From Neptunomonas japonica DSM 18939 (GTDB lineage: Bacteria; Pseudomonadota; Gammaproteobacteria; Pseudomonadales; Balneatricaceae): a DNA stretch of 64,000 nucleotides. Where the stretch lies: assembly GCF_000422765.1 (NCBI RefSeq), contig NZ_AUGR01000005.1:186001-250000 (forward strand). Reading direction: 5' to 3'. This document shows, in pieces, positions 18,496 through 28,259 of this stretch. How positions within the stretch are numbered: the first letter of the stretch is position 1; each line of letters starts with the position of its first letter. The notes beneath the pieces were generated by a model that saw only the letters and a list, made by a program, of their open reading frames with translations, was not told the origin of the DNA and ran no database searches. The translations under genes and the position numbers were made by a program.

Positions 18496-18697
18496 GACGG
18501 GTGCCATAAAAACTTCAGGTTTAGGTAATTGATTTCCAGATTACTGCAGCGGACCTAATGACCACGATTGGCAAGTTTAAGTATTCAAGAGTAGAGGGGT
18601 TACTGAAAATCCTAATTATCATCGTTGGTATCATGTTCAGAGTTTCCATTATCGCTCTCATTCGTGTGAGATTGTAAGCAAGCACATGAAGGTTAAG

Positions 18698-19531
18698 TTA
18701 CTTTGTTAACAGTTTGGCAAGGATCAGAGTTCCTGACTCTAGCGGACTCCCTTTACGATAGACGATCGATAACTGAACATATGCCGGGCCATGGCTAACC
18801 GGCGTCATAACAAGGGACTTCTCATACCGACTACCTACCACCATATTCTTGCCAATAATGGTGTAGCCTAAACCTGCAGAAATACAACCTAAAACACCAT
18901 CGGCACTACTCATTACCATTAGCTCATCTGTGTTTCGACCAGCTTCCTGTTGCCAGGCAAGCGCGTGCTTCCTGTAACCACAGCCTTCCTCTCGAACAAA
19001 CAGTACAGGATCATAGTCACTCTCCAGAGGCGTCACCATAACCAACTCTTCTTGCACAATGGGGATAACCACAAGGTTTTCATGCTTAGGGGCATTGCCT
19101 AAAGCAGCGCAATCGACTTTATTGTTCAGCACAGCAAACACGAGCCTGTCACTGGTATCAGTATAAATTTTGGTTCGAATCTCAGAATGGTTCTGCTTGA
19201 GTTTTTTTAGCGCTAAGGGCATATGAACGGCGGCAAATGTTTCTGGCATACCCACTCTTAACTCATAACGGTCCTTATTTTGCGAAATGGCAGAGGTAGC
19301 TTGATATTCCAACTGTAAGATCTGATTAGCATATTCACAAAGCTGTTGGCCACTTGGCGTTATCTGTAGCTTTCTTCCAACCAATTTAAACAGTTTGGTA
19401 TCTAATTCCCTTTCCAGCTTTTGAATTCGGTTAGTAACGTTGGATTGGACCGTATGCAGCTTATCAGCGGCCCCTTTAATACCACCTTCATCCACAACAG
19501 CTTGAAAGGTCTTGAGCATTAGAATTTCCAT
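18698..19531 (-). CDS. LysR-family transcriptional regulator
   Basis: 277 residues: winged HTH at 1-60 (MLKTFQAVVDEGGIKGAADKLHTVQSNVTNRIQKLE region) and a substrate-binding effector domain. Divergent to the YbfB-type MFS gene with 104 bases between starts, so it probably controls that exporter. The shared region contains TTAAT-N6-ATTAA. Confidence 0.87.
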   Translation of the reverse strand: MEILMLKTFQAVVDEGGIKGAADKLHTVQSNVTNRIQKLERELDTKLFKLVGRKLQITPSGQQLCEYANQILQLEYQATSAISQNKDRYELRVGMPETFAAVHMPLALKKLKQNHSEIRTKIYTDTSDRLVFAVLNNKVDCAALGNAPKHENLVVIPIVQEELVMVTPLESDYDPVLFVREEGCGYRKHALAWQQEAGRNTDELMVMSSADGVLGCISAGLGYTIIGKNMVVGSRYEKSLVMTPVSHGPAYVQLSIVYRKGSPLESGTLILAKLLTK

Positions 19532-19540
19532 AAGATTCTC

Positions 19541-19556
19541 TTAATCAGAATATTAA
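19541..19556. promoter_or_regulatory. Candidate LysR operator TTAAT-N6-ATTAA
   Basis: A 5-bp inverted repeat around CAGAAT in the divergent region between the LysR and MFS genes, close to the LysR start, fitting autoregulation. AT-rich context makes chance occurrence possible. Confidence 0.4.
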
Positions 19557-19635
19557 GTTCTAAATAATTCAATTTTTAAGATTATCAGAAGAGAGTAATG
19601 TTTGTGAATGATCTTTCAATAATAAGGTAATTAGC

Positions 19636-20847
19636 ATGTTAACGGAGCTAACAAAAAGCCGTGTCTACTTTGCAGGTATTTGTAGTTTAATCGTGACCGT
19701 TGGTGTGGCACGTTTCTCCTATAGCCTCTTACTACCAATAATGCAGGATAATACGGGCCTTACCGAGTCCGGCGGAGGCTGGTTGGCTACCACTAACTTT
19801 ATGGGCTACATGTTAGGAGTCCTACTTGCTGCCAGCCTGCACAACCTAAACCATAAATACAACTTACACCGGGTTTATCTTATTTTAAGTGTTGTAACCT
19901 CAGCAGCCATGGTGGTGACTACCGATATGATTACCTGGGCTGTGTTGCGATTTATTGCAGGGGTCTGTGCCTCAGGAGGCCTTATTATTGCCTCGGGTCT
20001 GATATTAAAATGGCTAGTTAAAAATAATCACCGTGCAGAATTAGGTATTCACTTCACTGGTGCAGGGCTGAGTATTATTGTTACATCCTTGCTGGTAGAA
20101 ATAATGCTAGCAATGTCAGCCGACTGGCAGCAACAGTGGCTCGCTTTAGCCGTTTTGGCTGCAATAGTCGCCATTCCAGCATGGTTATGGATGCCACACC
20201 CTTCTACAGAAGGCCAAGCGGGAGTTACGGCTAAAGATACACCTCCAAGTAAAGCCTTCACATCGATGATGATGTTAGCCTATTTTTGTGCAGGTTATGG
20301 TTATGTTGTTAGCTCCACCTTTATTGTGGATATTGTTGAAGGTATTAAAGGCTTACAAGGACAAGGAGGTTTTGCTTTTATATTGGTTGGATTAGCAGCA
20401 TCTCCAGCAGCATTGGTGTGGGACAGAATTGCAAGAAACGTCGGCTACCTCAAAGCGTTATTAGCCGCCTATACCTTACAGGCGATAGGGATTGTTCTAC
20501 CGGCAATTAATGATACTTTACCTGTAGTTATATTAAGTGCGCTGCTGTTTGGTGGGACGTTTATCGCCTGTGTTAGCCTAGTACTAACCATGGCGGGTAA
20601 GTTTTTCCCAAGTAATCCGGCTAAGTTCATGGGAACAATGACCTTAGCTTATGGTTGCGCACAAATCATTGCCCCCGTATGTACCGGGTATCTTGCCGAA
20701 GCTTTTGGAAACTATGATCTTGGGCTCTACCTCTCTGCTGCTGTCATGATGATTGGCACGCTATTTTTGCTTGGCCTATTACGTATTGAAAAAAACGCCG
20801 AGAAACAGAAAAACCTCAGAACACGGACAAACATCAGCGCTCACTAA
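19636..20847 (+). CDS. YbfB/YjiJ-type MFS transporter (copy 1)
   Basis: 403 residues, about 12 helices. The YbfB/YjiJ signature VGVARFSYSLLLPIMQ near the N-terminus, the ATTNFMGYMLG helix and FFPSNPAKFMGTMTLAYGCAQIIAP near 320 are shared with the second copy at 23762-24955. Substrate unknown; members are predicted sugar- or drug-type exporters. Divergent to LysR. AAGG ribosome site 8 bases before ATG. The MoxR gene follows after 101 bases. Confidence 0.87.
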   Translation: MLTELTKSRVYFAGICSLIVTVGVARFSYSLLLPIMQDNTGLTESGGGWLATTNFMGYMLGVLLAASLHNLNHKYNLHRVYLILSVVTSAAMVVTTDMITWAVLRFIAGVCASGGLIIASGLILKWLVKNNHRAELGIHFTGAGLSIIVTSLLVEIMLAMSADWQQQWLALAVLAAIVAIPAWLWMPHPSTEGQAGVTAKDTPPSKAFTSMMMLAYFCAGYGYVVSSTFIVDIVEGIKGLQGQGGFAFILVGLAASPAALVWDRIARNVGYLKALLAAYTLQAIGIVLPAINDTLPVVILSALLFGGTFIACVSLVLTMAGKFFPSNPAKFMGTMTLAYGCAQIIAPVCTGYLAEAFGNYDLGLYLSAAVMMIGTLFLLGLLRIEKNAEKQKNLRTRTNISAH

Positions 20848-20948
20848 TGTATAGTATCAGTTCCATAAAGGGCCAATAGTCTACAAGCCCTTTCATCCGG
20901 CTTTGGTCGGTCATACAATCGAGTAAATGGACAAATAAGAGGCCGCCG

Positions 20949-21893
20949 GTGATCATCCGTAATAAGGACAAAATCAACTCACCCGATACAATCAAACTAA
21001 ATTTTGAAGCGCTGGGCTATATCTGTAGTGACGCTATTGCCACTTCGGTTTACTTGGCTTGTCATCTGCAAAAACCTATTTTGGTTGAAGGCCCTCCGGG
21101 TGTGGGTAAAACTGAGCTCGCCAAGAAAGCATCTGAACTATTATCCTCGCCACTTATTCGCATGCAATGCTATGAAGGGCTGGATGAAGCTAAGGCGCTT
21201 TACGAATGGAAGTACGGCAAACAGCTGCTCTATACACAGCTATTAAAAGACCAGCTAGGCGATGTAATGCGCGGCGCCAAAGGCCTTGATGAGTCGGTTT
21301 CTCGGCTGCATCAATTTGGCGATATATTCTATTCCGATGAATTTCTTGAACCTCGTCCGCTTCTGCAAGCCTTAAGATCAGAAGATGGCGCTGTACTTCT
21401 AATTGATGAGATTGATAAAGCAGATCAAGAGTTCGAAGCGTTTCTCTTAGAACTCCTTTCTGATTATCAAATATCGATTCCTGAACTGGGAACGGTTAAA
21501 GCAAAGTCCAAACCCATCGTATTTTTAACCAGTAACAATACCCGGGAACTGGGCGATGCGTTAAAGCGGCGCTGCTTGCACCTGTATATCCCTTTCCCTT
21601 CAAAAGCCATTGAACAGAAGATCATTACAGCCCAAGTCCCTGAACTGAATGACAAGCTTAAACAACAGTTAGTCGCTTTTATTGGCGAGTTACGGGAAAT
21701 GGCGCTAAAAAAAGTGCCTGCGGTGAGTGAGACCATTGATTGGGCCCGTGCTCTTTTACTCCTAAATGTTGAAAACTTGGATCATGAATGGATAAAAACT
21801 ACTCTCAATCTACTGCTTAAGTTCCAAGACGACATAGAAGCCGTCGAGCCTGAGATTGATAACCTTTTAAAAGCAGCCACTAAGGAAAACTAA
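20949..21893 (+). CDS. MoxR-family AAA+ ATPase (CoxD-like)
   Basis: 314 residues. Walker A GPPGVGKT at 48-55, Walker B LIDEID at 151-156, sensor 1 in FLTSNNTRELGDALKRRC with the arginine-finger region. MoxR ATPases work with VWA partners as metallocofactor-insertion or assembly chaperones. GTG start with AAGAGG 7 bases upstream. The VWA gene starts 26 bases after the stop, so the two form one unit. Confidence 0.88.
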   Translation: MIIRNKDKINSPDTIKLNFEALGYICSDAIATSVYLACHLQKPILVEGPPGVGKTELAKKASELLSSPLIRMQCYEGLDEAKALYEWKYGKQLLYTQLLKDQLGDVMRGAKGLDESVSRLHQFGDIFYSDEFLEPRPLLQALRSEDGAVLLIDEIDKADQEFEAFLLELLSDYQISIPELGTVKAKSKPIVFLTSNNTRELGDALKRRCLHLYIPFPSKAIEQKIITAQVPELNDKLKQQLVAFIGELREMALKKVPAVSETIDWARALLLLNVENLDHEWIKTTLNLLLKFQDDIEAVEPEIDNLLKAATKEN

Positions 21894-21918
21894 TCGACCT
21901 AAAAAATCGATAATTATC

Positions 21919-23313
21919 ATGCAAAAAGTACTGGGCGACTTTATTCACGCATTGCGACATGCCGGATTACCGATTTCATCAGCGGAAACGTTAGATGCAC
22001 TAAGAGCGGCTCAATTGGTAGGGATAGACAATGCCCCACTACTCAAGCACTCGCTTGGTATGACGTTAACCAAACGCTTGGAGCATCGCCTTACCTATGA
22101 GCAAATATTTGATCAGTACTTTACTAGCTATGATCAACTTAAAGAAGGCTATCAAGAAGCGCCTCCACAAGACGCCACAGAAGGCTTAGAAAAGAACGCT
22201 CAAGCAGAAGCAAAGAGCCCTAAGCAAGCACCGTTGAACGAACCCGTAACCAACCTGAATTCACCTTTGGCACAACAATTAATGAACGGTGACATGTCTG
22301 CTATGCAAGTCATGATTAGCAGTGCGGCAACGGCTTCTGGTGCTCAGGACATTTCATTTATTACCCAAGTACCCATGGTGACATATCGGGTTATGCAGGC
22401 CTTGGGCGATACTGAGTTTCAGCAAGAACTGGTTAGACTAGCCAGCAGTGATGAGAGCAGTGCTACTGTACAACTATTACGCCAGCGAAGGTCACAACTG
22501 CAGCAACAAGTGCGAGATTACGTTGAGCAGCAATATTTGATATTTAATCAAAATGAGCCCAATAAACTACGAGAAAGTAACCTTCAAAAAGTTAACCTAA
22601 CCAGCATCGACCACCGTAACTACAAGCTTATGGGTGAACTCGTTCGTAAAGCAGCTAAACGACTTGCCAGTATGCACAGCCGCAGACGACGAATTACCAA
22701 GCGCGGCCTATTGGATGTTAGACGAACGATTGCTACAAACGCTGCTTATGATGGATTTTTGTTTCACACAAAATGGAAATCGACTCGGGTAGACCGTCCT
22801 AAAGTCATGGTGGTGTGTGATGTCAGCGGCTCAGTAAGTGAGGTTGCTAGATTTTTGCTGCTGTTTTTATATTGCTTACAAGATGTATTACCCAAGGTTC
22901 GCTCTTTTGTATTTTCATCTGATATGGCCGAAGTCACCCAACTTTTCGAGCACAAGGGTATGGATCTAGCCTTAGCAGAAGTCATGCAAAAATGGGCCAA
23001 CCTACCCAGTGACTATGGCAAAGCGCTAACAGACTTCGAACAAATAGCGCTTGCTGATATCGATAGCCGCACAACAGTCATCATGCTCGGGGATGCCAGA
23101 AACAATAATGAAGACGGCAATATTTCTGTTTGGGAAGAGGTGTATCGTCGCAGCCAGCGAGTCATATGGCTAAATCCCGAAGGCGAGTTCAGTTGGGATA
23201 GCGCTGACTCCATTATGAGTAAGTACGCTCCCTTTTGCTCACATGTTGAAACCTGTAACTCACTACAAGACCTCAATAGAATTTTGGGGTCTGTATTAAA
23301 ACGAGCAAACTAA
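21919..23313 (+). CDS. CoxE-like von Willebrand factor A domain protein
   Basis: 464 residues. N-terminal helical region, a low-complexity Ala/Gln linker (about 80-110), basic stretch SRRRRITKRG, and a C-terminal VWA domain with the MIDAS sequence DVSGS starting at Asp301 and SDYGKALTDF as the second metal-binding loop. Partner of the preceding MoxR ATPase. In carboxydotrophs the homologous CoxD/CoxE pair matures the Mo-Cu centre of CO dehydrogenase; no cox structural genes are visible here, so the client is unknown. Confidence 0.87.
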   Translation: MQKVLGDFIHALRHAGLPISSAETLDALRAAQLVGIDNAPLLKHSLGMTLTKRLEHRLTYEQIFDQYFTSYDQLKEGYQEAPPQDATEGLEKNAQAEAKSPKQAPLNEPVTNLNSPLAQQLMNGDMSAMQVMISSAATASGAQDISFITQVPMVTYRVMQALGDTEFQQELVRLASSDESSATVQLLRQRRSQLQQQVRDYVEQQYLIFNQNEPNKLRESNLQKVNLTSIDHRNYKLMGELVRKAAKRLASMHSRRRRITKRGLLDVRRTIATNAAYDGFLFHTKWKSTRVDRPKVMVVCDVSGSVSEVARFLLLFLYCLQDVLPKVRSFVFSSDMAEVTQLFEHKGMDLALAEVMQKWANLPSDYGKALTDFEQIALADIDSRTTVIMLGDARNNNEDGNISVWEEVYRRSQRVIWLNPEGEFSWDSADSIMSKYAPFCSHVETCNSLQDLNRILGSVLKRAN

Positions 23314-23351
23314 TACCCCTATCCCAAATAGAGTTAAATCAACCTAGATCA

Positions 23352-23747
23352 TTATGATGTCGAGATAGAACCTTCAGCTGTTACCCAGGCAGAAAAACCA
23401 CCATGCATATGTACAACATTGCTTAAACCCATTTCAATAGCCGCTTTACCGGCAAGCGCAGACCTCAATCCACCGCCACAAAATAAGACAAACTTAAGAT
23501 CTTGTTGAAAAATATTTTTTGCATACGGGCTTTGCGGATCAATCCAAAATTCCAACATGCCTCTAGGACAATGATAGGCACCAGGAATCCTCCCTTCTCG
23601 CTTCAGCTCCCTAATATCCCTCAAATCAACAAACTGCACGCCCTCTTCTTGGTAAAGTGACAGAGCCTCAGAAATAGAGACTTCCTCAACGATCTTATTA
23701 GCTTCTTCAACTAACTGATAAATACCTTTTTTAATGATGAGTGGCAT
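23352..23747 (-). CDS. Rhodanese-like sulfurtransferase
   Basis: 131 residues, single rhodanese domain: FVDLRDIRELKREGRIPGA and the active-site loop CGGGLRS with Cys90 as the persulfide-forming residue; C-terminal HMHGGFSAW. Carries sulfane sulfur. It lies 14 bases after the second MFS gene on the same strand, and converges with the MoxR-VWA pair. A role in sulfur-compound metabolism is inference. Confidence 0.87.
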   Translation of the reverse strand: MPLIIKKGIYQLVEEANKIVEEVSISEALSLYQEEGVQFVDLRDIRELKREGRIPGAYHCPRGMLEFWIDPQSPYAKNIFQQDLKFVLFCGGGLRSALAGKAAIEMGLSNVVHMHGGFSAWVTAEGSISTS

Positions 23748-23761
23748 TTAGCCTCCTTTAA

Positions 23762-24955
23762 TTATGATGCTGAATTGATGCTAAGCACCGCTGAAGAGCG
23801 CTTAAGCAATATTGAAGCACACACTAATAAGACTGTGCCTACCCCTAATATGGCCAATGTAATGCTTAAGCCTTCGCTAAAGCTTCCGCTTTTTTGCGCT
23901 AGCACGCCCACCAGAGCAGGCGCAATAACCTGAGCCATTCCATAACTAAAAGTTAAATGACTCATTGGTTTTGATGGATTACTTGGATATAGCCGCCCCA
24001 TCATGGACAACGTCATACTGACAATACCAATGAAGCTAAAGCCGTATAGAACAGCGCTGCTATAAACAGTCCACTGAGACTGCTCAATTAGTAACAAAGC
24101 AACACTCGCAGCATTCACAAGGTAAGCCAGCAGCAGCGCTGACCACAAACCAGCTTTACGTGCGTAAAGATCCCATAACCAACATCCCGGTGCAGCGGCA
24201 ATACCGACCCATAACCAAACAGCCCAACCTTGACCTTCCAACCCTGACAACATCTCTACTATCGCAACCAAGAAAGTTGCTGTTACAACATAACCAAACC
24301 CTGCGCAAAAATAAGCAGACTGCAAAATCACGAAAAATAAACGGGAGGGTTTAGTTTGAATATTAACCGAACCAGTAGTCTTAACTAGATGACCAAAACT
24401 CGGAAACCAAAACAGCACAGGGATAATCAACACGCTCGCTAACAACCCATAAATTAACCATTGCTGATCCCATGAAAAGGAGGTTTTAATCATCTCTGCA
24501 GTCACGGCAGTCAGTACAATGCCAATACCTAAGCTGGAGAAAAATATACCCAACTCAGGCTTAGCCTTATTTTCACGCAACCAGTGCATCAATAATCCAC
24601 CACCCAATAACACGCCCCCCGCGGCACTTAAACCCGACAAGAAACGCATCAGATACCAGATCTCTTCATTCACAGTCACTGCCATACCTAACGTCGTAAT
24701 GGCGGCAACGAATAAACTACATTTATAGAGTGCAACTTTAAAACTAATACAATGTAAAAATGAGACAATCAACGCGCCACACAGATAACCCGCATAGTTA
24801 GCCGCTGCTAAAAAACCTGCAACTGACTCAGTCAACCCAATACCATCAACCATTTCCGGCAACATCGGCGTATAGGAAAATCGTGCAATTCCTACCGTGA
24901 TAACACCACCGATAACACAAGCACTTTGAACCCTAACTTGTTCTGTAATGACCAT
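23762..24955 (-). CDS. YbfB/YjiJ-type MFS transporter (copy 2)
   Basis: 397 residues with about 12 helices. Shares TVGIARFSYTPMLPEM, the AGYLCGALI helix, CAGFGYVVTATFLVAIVE and LYPSNPSKPMSHLTFSYGMAQVIAP with the copy at 19636. The two are clearly paralogous but diverged, so this is not a recent duplication. Divergent to an AraC regulator (67 bases between starts) and co-directional with a rhodanese. Substrate unknown. Confidence 0.87.
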   Translation of the reverse strand: MVITEQVRVQSACVIGGVITVGIARFSYTPMLPEMVDGIGLTESVAGFLAAANYAGYLCGALIVSFLHCISFKVALYKCSLFVAAITTLGMAVTVNEEIWYLMRFLSGLSAAGGVLLGGGLLMHWLRENKAKPELGIFFSSLGIGIVLTAVTAEMIKTSFSWDQQWLIYGLLASVLIIPVLFWFPSFGHLVKTTGSVNIQTKPSRLFFVILQSAYFCAGFGYVVTATFLVAIVEMLSGLEGQGWAVWLWVGIAAAPGCWLWDLYARKAGLWSALLLAYLVNAASVALLLIEQSQWTVYSSAVLYGFSFIGIVSMTLSMMGRLYPSNPSKPMSHLTFSYGMAQVIAPALVGVLAQKSGSFSEGLSITLAILGVGTVLLVCASILLKRSSAVLSINSAS

Positions 24956-25022
24956 AAAAGATGACTCAAAAAGATGATGACCTTGAGGTTATCTGACAAT
25001 CATCCGCATTTCTCTATACACT

Positions 25023-25880
25023 ATGACAATATGTATAGATAAAGCGTCAAATCAAGAAATAAACAAGCCAATGAAAGAAAACAAACTATCTCTACTGGAA
25101 ATGGAATCTTTACCGCGTGAAGTTTTCGTTCGCCAGCAATATATACCGGCTCAACATTTTTTCCCTGCTCATACCCATAACTGGCACCAACTACTGTATG
25201 CCACTTCTGGAGTATTAACCGTTGATGTTGTTAATGAGCGCCTATTTATATCTCCAGAAAAAGCGGTATGGCTTCCTATGGGGTGTGAGCACAGCGTATC
25301 AACGGCCTTCGGGGCAGAGTTAAAGAGCCTTTATATCGACGCCAGTTATCAACAGCTAGACACAAAGAAAAGTCTCGTTTTAGAAATATCAGCATTGCTT
25401 AAATCGTTAGTTATTGAAGCCTCTTCTTTCGAAATAAACTACTCTACAACAGGTTACGAGCAACAAGTGATCTCTTTAATTTTGAGCTCGCTTCCACGTT
25501 TAGCACAAGACAAAACTCATCTTCCTTGGCCAACATCCACTGAGTTATATCATTTATGTACACAGCTTTATAATCACCCAGAAGGGAGGTATTCGACTGC
25601 TATATTGGCTAAAGAGCTAAACGTTTCTAAACGGACATTGGAAAGGCGGTTCATTAAAGAAACCGGAAAATCATTACAAGCATGGTGCCTGCGTTTACGA
25701 TTTTTAAAAGCGATCGAGCTACTTAATACAAACCAGAGTATTACCCGTATTGCTTTAGAGTTGGGCTATAGCTCGCCCTCCCCCTTTATTTATATGTTCC
25801 GTGCTCAAAGCGGCGTTAGTCCTGGGCAGTATCTTGCTGAGTCTCAAAGAAACAGCACCAATTCACTAAAGAGCAACTAA
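25023..25880 (+). CDS. AraC-family transcriptional regulator with N-terminal cupin
   Basis: 285 residues. N-terminal cupin (HFFPAHTHNWHQLLYATSGVLTV, metal/ligand-binding-type histidines) and C-terminal double HTH (STAILAKELNVSKRTLERRF and ITRIALELGYSSPSPFIYMFRAQSGVSPGQY). Likely regulator of the divergent MFS-rhodanese pair. Start could be ATG 25023 or ATG 25071 at MKENKLSL; neither has a good ribosome site. Confidence 0.85.
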   Translation: MTICIDKASNQEINKPMKENKLSLLEMESLPREVFVRQQYIPAQHFFPAHTHNWHQLLYATSGVLTVDVVNERLFISPEKAVWLPMGCEHSVSTAFGAELKSLYIDASYQQLDTKKSLVLEISALLKSLVIEASSFEINYSTTGYEQQVISLILSSLPRLAQDKTHLPWPTSTELYHLCTQLYNHPEGRYSTAILAKELNVSKRTLERRFIKETGKSLQAWCLRLRFLKAIELLNTNQSITRIALELGYSSPSPFIYMFRAQSGVSPGQYLAESQRNSTNSLKSN

Positions 25881-25953
25881 ACAAAACTAATAGAAAAGCA
25901 CCATAGCAATTTTTTGTAGACAATGCTCCGCTATCTAGTTGCTGCTTTAACCC

Positions 25954-25975
25954 GCAGGATCAAGCTAGATCCTGC
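25954..25975. terminator. Hairpin between convergent AraC and GST genes
   Basis: GCAGGATC and GATCCTGC, perfect 8-bp stem with a 6-base loop, in the gap between convergent genes. No T tract; possibly a bidirectional stabilising hairpin. Confidence 0.45.
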
Positions 25976-26007
25976 TTACATGTATAACTAGGATTTGCGT
26001 TTATCTT

Positions 26008-26601
26008 CTAAATTCCCGACATTGGAATAAAGTTATCCAACGCTTTAATACGCTCAAACCAATTCAAAATAGAGGTATAAGAAGAGAGGTCTATTCCACC
26101 TTCATGTGCTAAAGCAACGTATGGGAAAACAGCAATATCAGCAATAGTCGGGCGCCCTAGGGCTAACCAATCATGTTGAGAAAGATGCGCTTCTAATAAA
26201 GGCAAAATACCATCATTAACTGCCAACGCTTGCGGCTTATTAAGTGGAGCAGAGAATTTATCGACTAAACGCGCAGCACCGGGGCCATTTTGGATCTCAT
26301 TGGCAGCCGTAGACAACCACTGCATTACGTCACCCTGCTGAGCAGCACCCTCTGGCCACCATGCATGACCGCCATACTGGCGAGCTAAATAAACAAGAAT
26401 CGCCTGTGAGTCACGTAATACAACCTCACCATCGACCAACACAGGGACTTGTCCCCACGGATTAAGATCAATAACCGGAGAGCGCTTATGCGCCCCCTCT
26501 AAAAAATCGACGGCTTCAAGCTCCAAATCTTTTTGCATTAACGAGGCAAGCAATCGAATTTTATAACAGTTACCTGAAGGTTCTAAATCGTAAAGTTTCA
26601 T
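26008..26601 (-). CDS. Glutathione S-transferase family protein
   Basis: 197 residues. Thioredoxin-like domain (MKLYDLEPSGNCYKIRLLASL with a Ser/Asn active-site region, WGQVPVL cis-Pro, LRDSQAILVYLA) and a helical C-domain with PTIADIAVFPY. Probably conjugates or isomerises an electrophile. Second gene of a leftward pair with the VOC protein (32 bases apart), which fits a detoxification or ring-cleavage unit. Confidence 0.85.
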   Translation of the reverse strand: MKLYDLEPSGNCYKIRLLASLMQKDLELEAVDFLEGAHKRSPVIDLNPWGQVPVLVDGEVVLRDSQAILVYLARQYGGHAWWPEGAAQQGDVMQWLSTAANEIQNGPGAARLVDKFSAPLNKPQALAVNDGILPLLEAHLSQHDWLALGRPTIADIAVFPYVALAHEGGIDLSSYTSILNWFERIKALDNFIPMSGI

Positions 26602-26633
26602 GCCTAATTGTCCTTTTATTAATATGAAAGTTA

Positions 26634-27077
26634 TTAGTGTGAAATAGCTTGAATCAGTTGATTAAATTCGAGCACGTTACCGTCTGGATCACGAAAGAAA
26701 AGCGCGACACGACGCGAACCAATGGGATGAATATCTTCCGTAATAGTAATGCCTTCCTCCAAGAGCCAATCCCGCAGCCTATACAAGTCATCCACAACAA
26801 ATGCAGGGTGAGTCAAGCCAGGATATTTAATCGGCATATCTAGCAATGCATTACGAGATTGAGGTTGCCTGGCGGCATTAAAAATTAAGTTAATCCTCAC
26901 GCCATCACCCGCCACCATCTCATTGGCCTCATATGCGGCAAAGTAAGCGGTCTCTACAAACCCGAGCCGTGCATAAAACGCCGTAGCTTGTTGCCGGTCA
27001 CTAACGCGAATACCTACATGATCAAATGCGCGAATCATCTCAGGCATTGGCGACACAGGTTGGATGCTTTTCATCAT
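26634..27077 (-). CDS. VOC-family protein (glyoxalase/dioxygenase superfamily)
   Basis: 147 residues. Two beta-alpha-beta-beta-beta modules: FDHVGIRVSDRQQATAFYARLGF with His as first metal ligand, and LTHPAFVVDDLYRLRDWLLEEGI with a second His; the terminal Glu sits in DPDGNVLEFNQL. All expected metal ligands are visible. AGGAG precedes the double ATG at 27077/27074; the second is better spaced. Divergent to a LysR regulator. Confidence 0.85.
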   Translation of the reverse strand: MMKSIQPVSPMPEMIRAFDHVGIRVSDRQQATAFYARLGFVETAYFAAYEANEMVAGDGVRINLIFNAARQPQSRNALLDMPIKYPGLTHPAFVVDDLYRLRDWLLEEGITITEDIHPIGSRRVALFFRDPDGNVLEFNQLIQAISH

Positions 27078-27153
27078 TTACTCCTGATAGAAAGAGACAA
27101 CAGTATCTTTTATTCATCAGTTGCAATAAATACCCATATACTGATAAGTTCTT

Positions 27154-27166
27154 TGCATAAAATGCA
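27154..27166. promoter_or_regulatory. Palindrome TGCAT-AAA-ATGCA between divergent VOC and LysR genes
   Basis: A perfect 5-bp inverted repeat 14 bases before the LysR start, in the shared intergenic region. Candidate autoregulatory LysR site. Confidence 0.45.
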
Positions 27167-27180
27167 CAAATGAGCCGACC

Positions 27181-28071
27181 ATGGATAAACTCAAAGCGAT
27201 GGCGACCTTTGTAGAAATCGTCGATAGAGGAAGCCTTTCTGCTGCCGCTGAAGCGATTAATCGCTCTCCTGCCTCTGTGGTCCGAGCACTCGCTGATTTA
27301 GAAAACCACTTAAGTGTGCGTTTACTTAACCGTAGCACCCGACGTATATCCCTCACTGATGAAGGACGAGATTACCTTTTGCGCTGTCGGCGTATTCTGG
27401 CGGATATCAACGACGCAGAATTTTTGCTGGATGCTCGCCGTGGAGCACCAGAGGGTAAGTTATCAATCACGGCCCCAATGATGTTTGGCCGTTTGCATAT
27501 TGTCCCTTTGCTAAACCGATACTTAAGTGAGCACCCCGGCCTGCGCGTTGAACTCACCTTGATTGACCGTATTGTTGATATTATTGATGAGGGTTTTGAT
27601 CTGGCCATACGTATAGGGCATCTTGCTGACTCATCTCTTATCTCAATGCCTTTAGGGCTCAACCGCCATATCATTTGCGCCAGCCCCTCGCTAGTAAAAA
27701 CAATGGGAAAACCAAGCACGCCTGAAGAATTACGCCATTGGCCTCTCGTTGTTTTTAATCCGCAAAGTAGCCAATGGACGTTTAATAACGGCCAAACACT
27801 CAACACCTATGACATGCATACCGTCATATCTTCCAACCAAGTTGATAGCACTCTTTCCTCCGCCATCAGCGGCTTAGGGGCTACGCGCTTACTCCACTAC
27901 CAAGTAGATGAAGCGTTAAGCAAAGGCCAGCTAATCCGTCTGCTCCCTGAGTATGAAAAAACATCTATTCCTATACAGTTTGTTTACCCGCATAACCGCT
28001 TACTCTCGATCAGAGTGAGAGCTTTTTTAGACTGGGCAGCACCGCAATTAAGAGATGTTTTAGGCAGATAA
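27181..28071 (+). CDS. LysR-family transcriptional regulator
   Basis: 296 residues. HTH at the N-terminus (MDKLKAMATFVEIVDRGSLSAAAEAINRSPASVVRALADLE region) and effector domain beginning near 90 with GKLSITAPMMFGRLHI, typical of the YafC/DmlR-like branch. Divergent to the VOC-GST pair with 103 bases between, which is its most probable target. Confidence 0.87.
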   Translation: MDKLKAMATFVEIVDRGSLSAAAEAINRSPASVVRALADLENHLSVRLLNRSTRRISLTDEGRDYLLRCRRILADINDAEFLLDARRGAPEGKLSITAPMMFGRLHIVPLLNRYLSEHPGLRVELTLIDRIVDIIDEGFDLAIRIGHLADSSLISMPLGLNRHIICASPSLVKTMGKPSTPEELRHWPLVVFNPQSSQWTFNNGQTLNTYDMHTVISSNQVDSTLSSAISGLGATRLLHYQVDEALSKGQLIRLLPEYEKTSIPIQFVYPHNRLLSIRVRAFLDWAAPQLRDVLGR

Positions 28072-28259
28072 AATTATGAGTGCCTTTTAATAACGAGGAT
28101 ATTCGCAGTAAGACGTACCTTATGGCGATATATAAATAACAGCCAGAGGTACTTATTTCCCACTATTAGCGTAAACCTCTCGATTTATACCGGCTAACCC
28201 CTTAGATTGTCTGCTTCTTTAGATTTCTAATATGCCAATAAAGCGGATGAACTTTTAAC

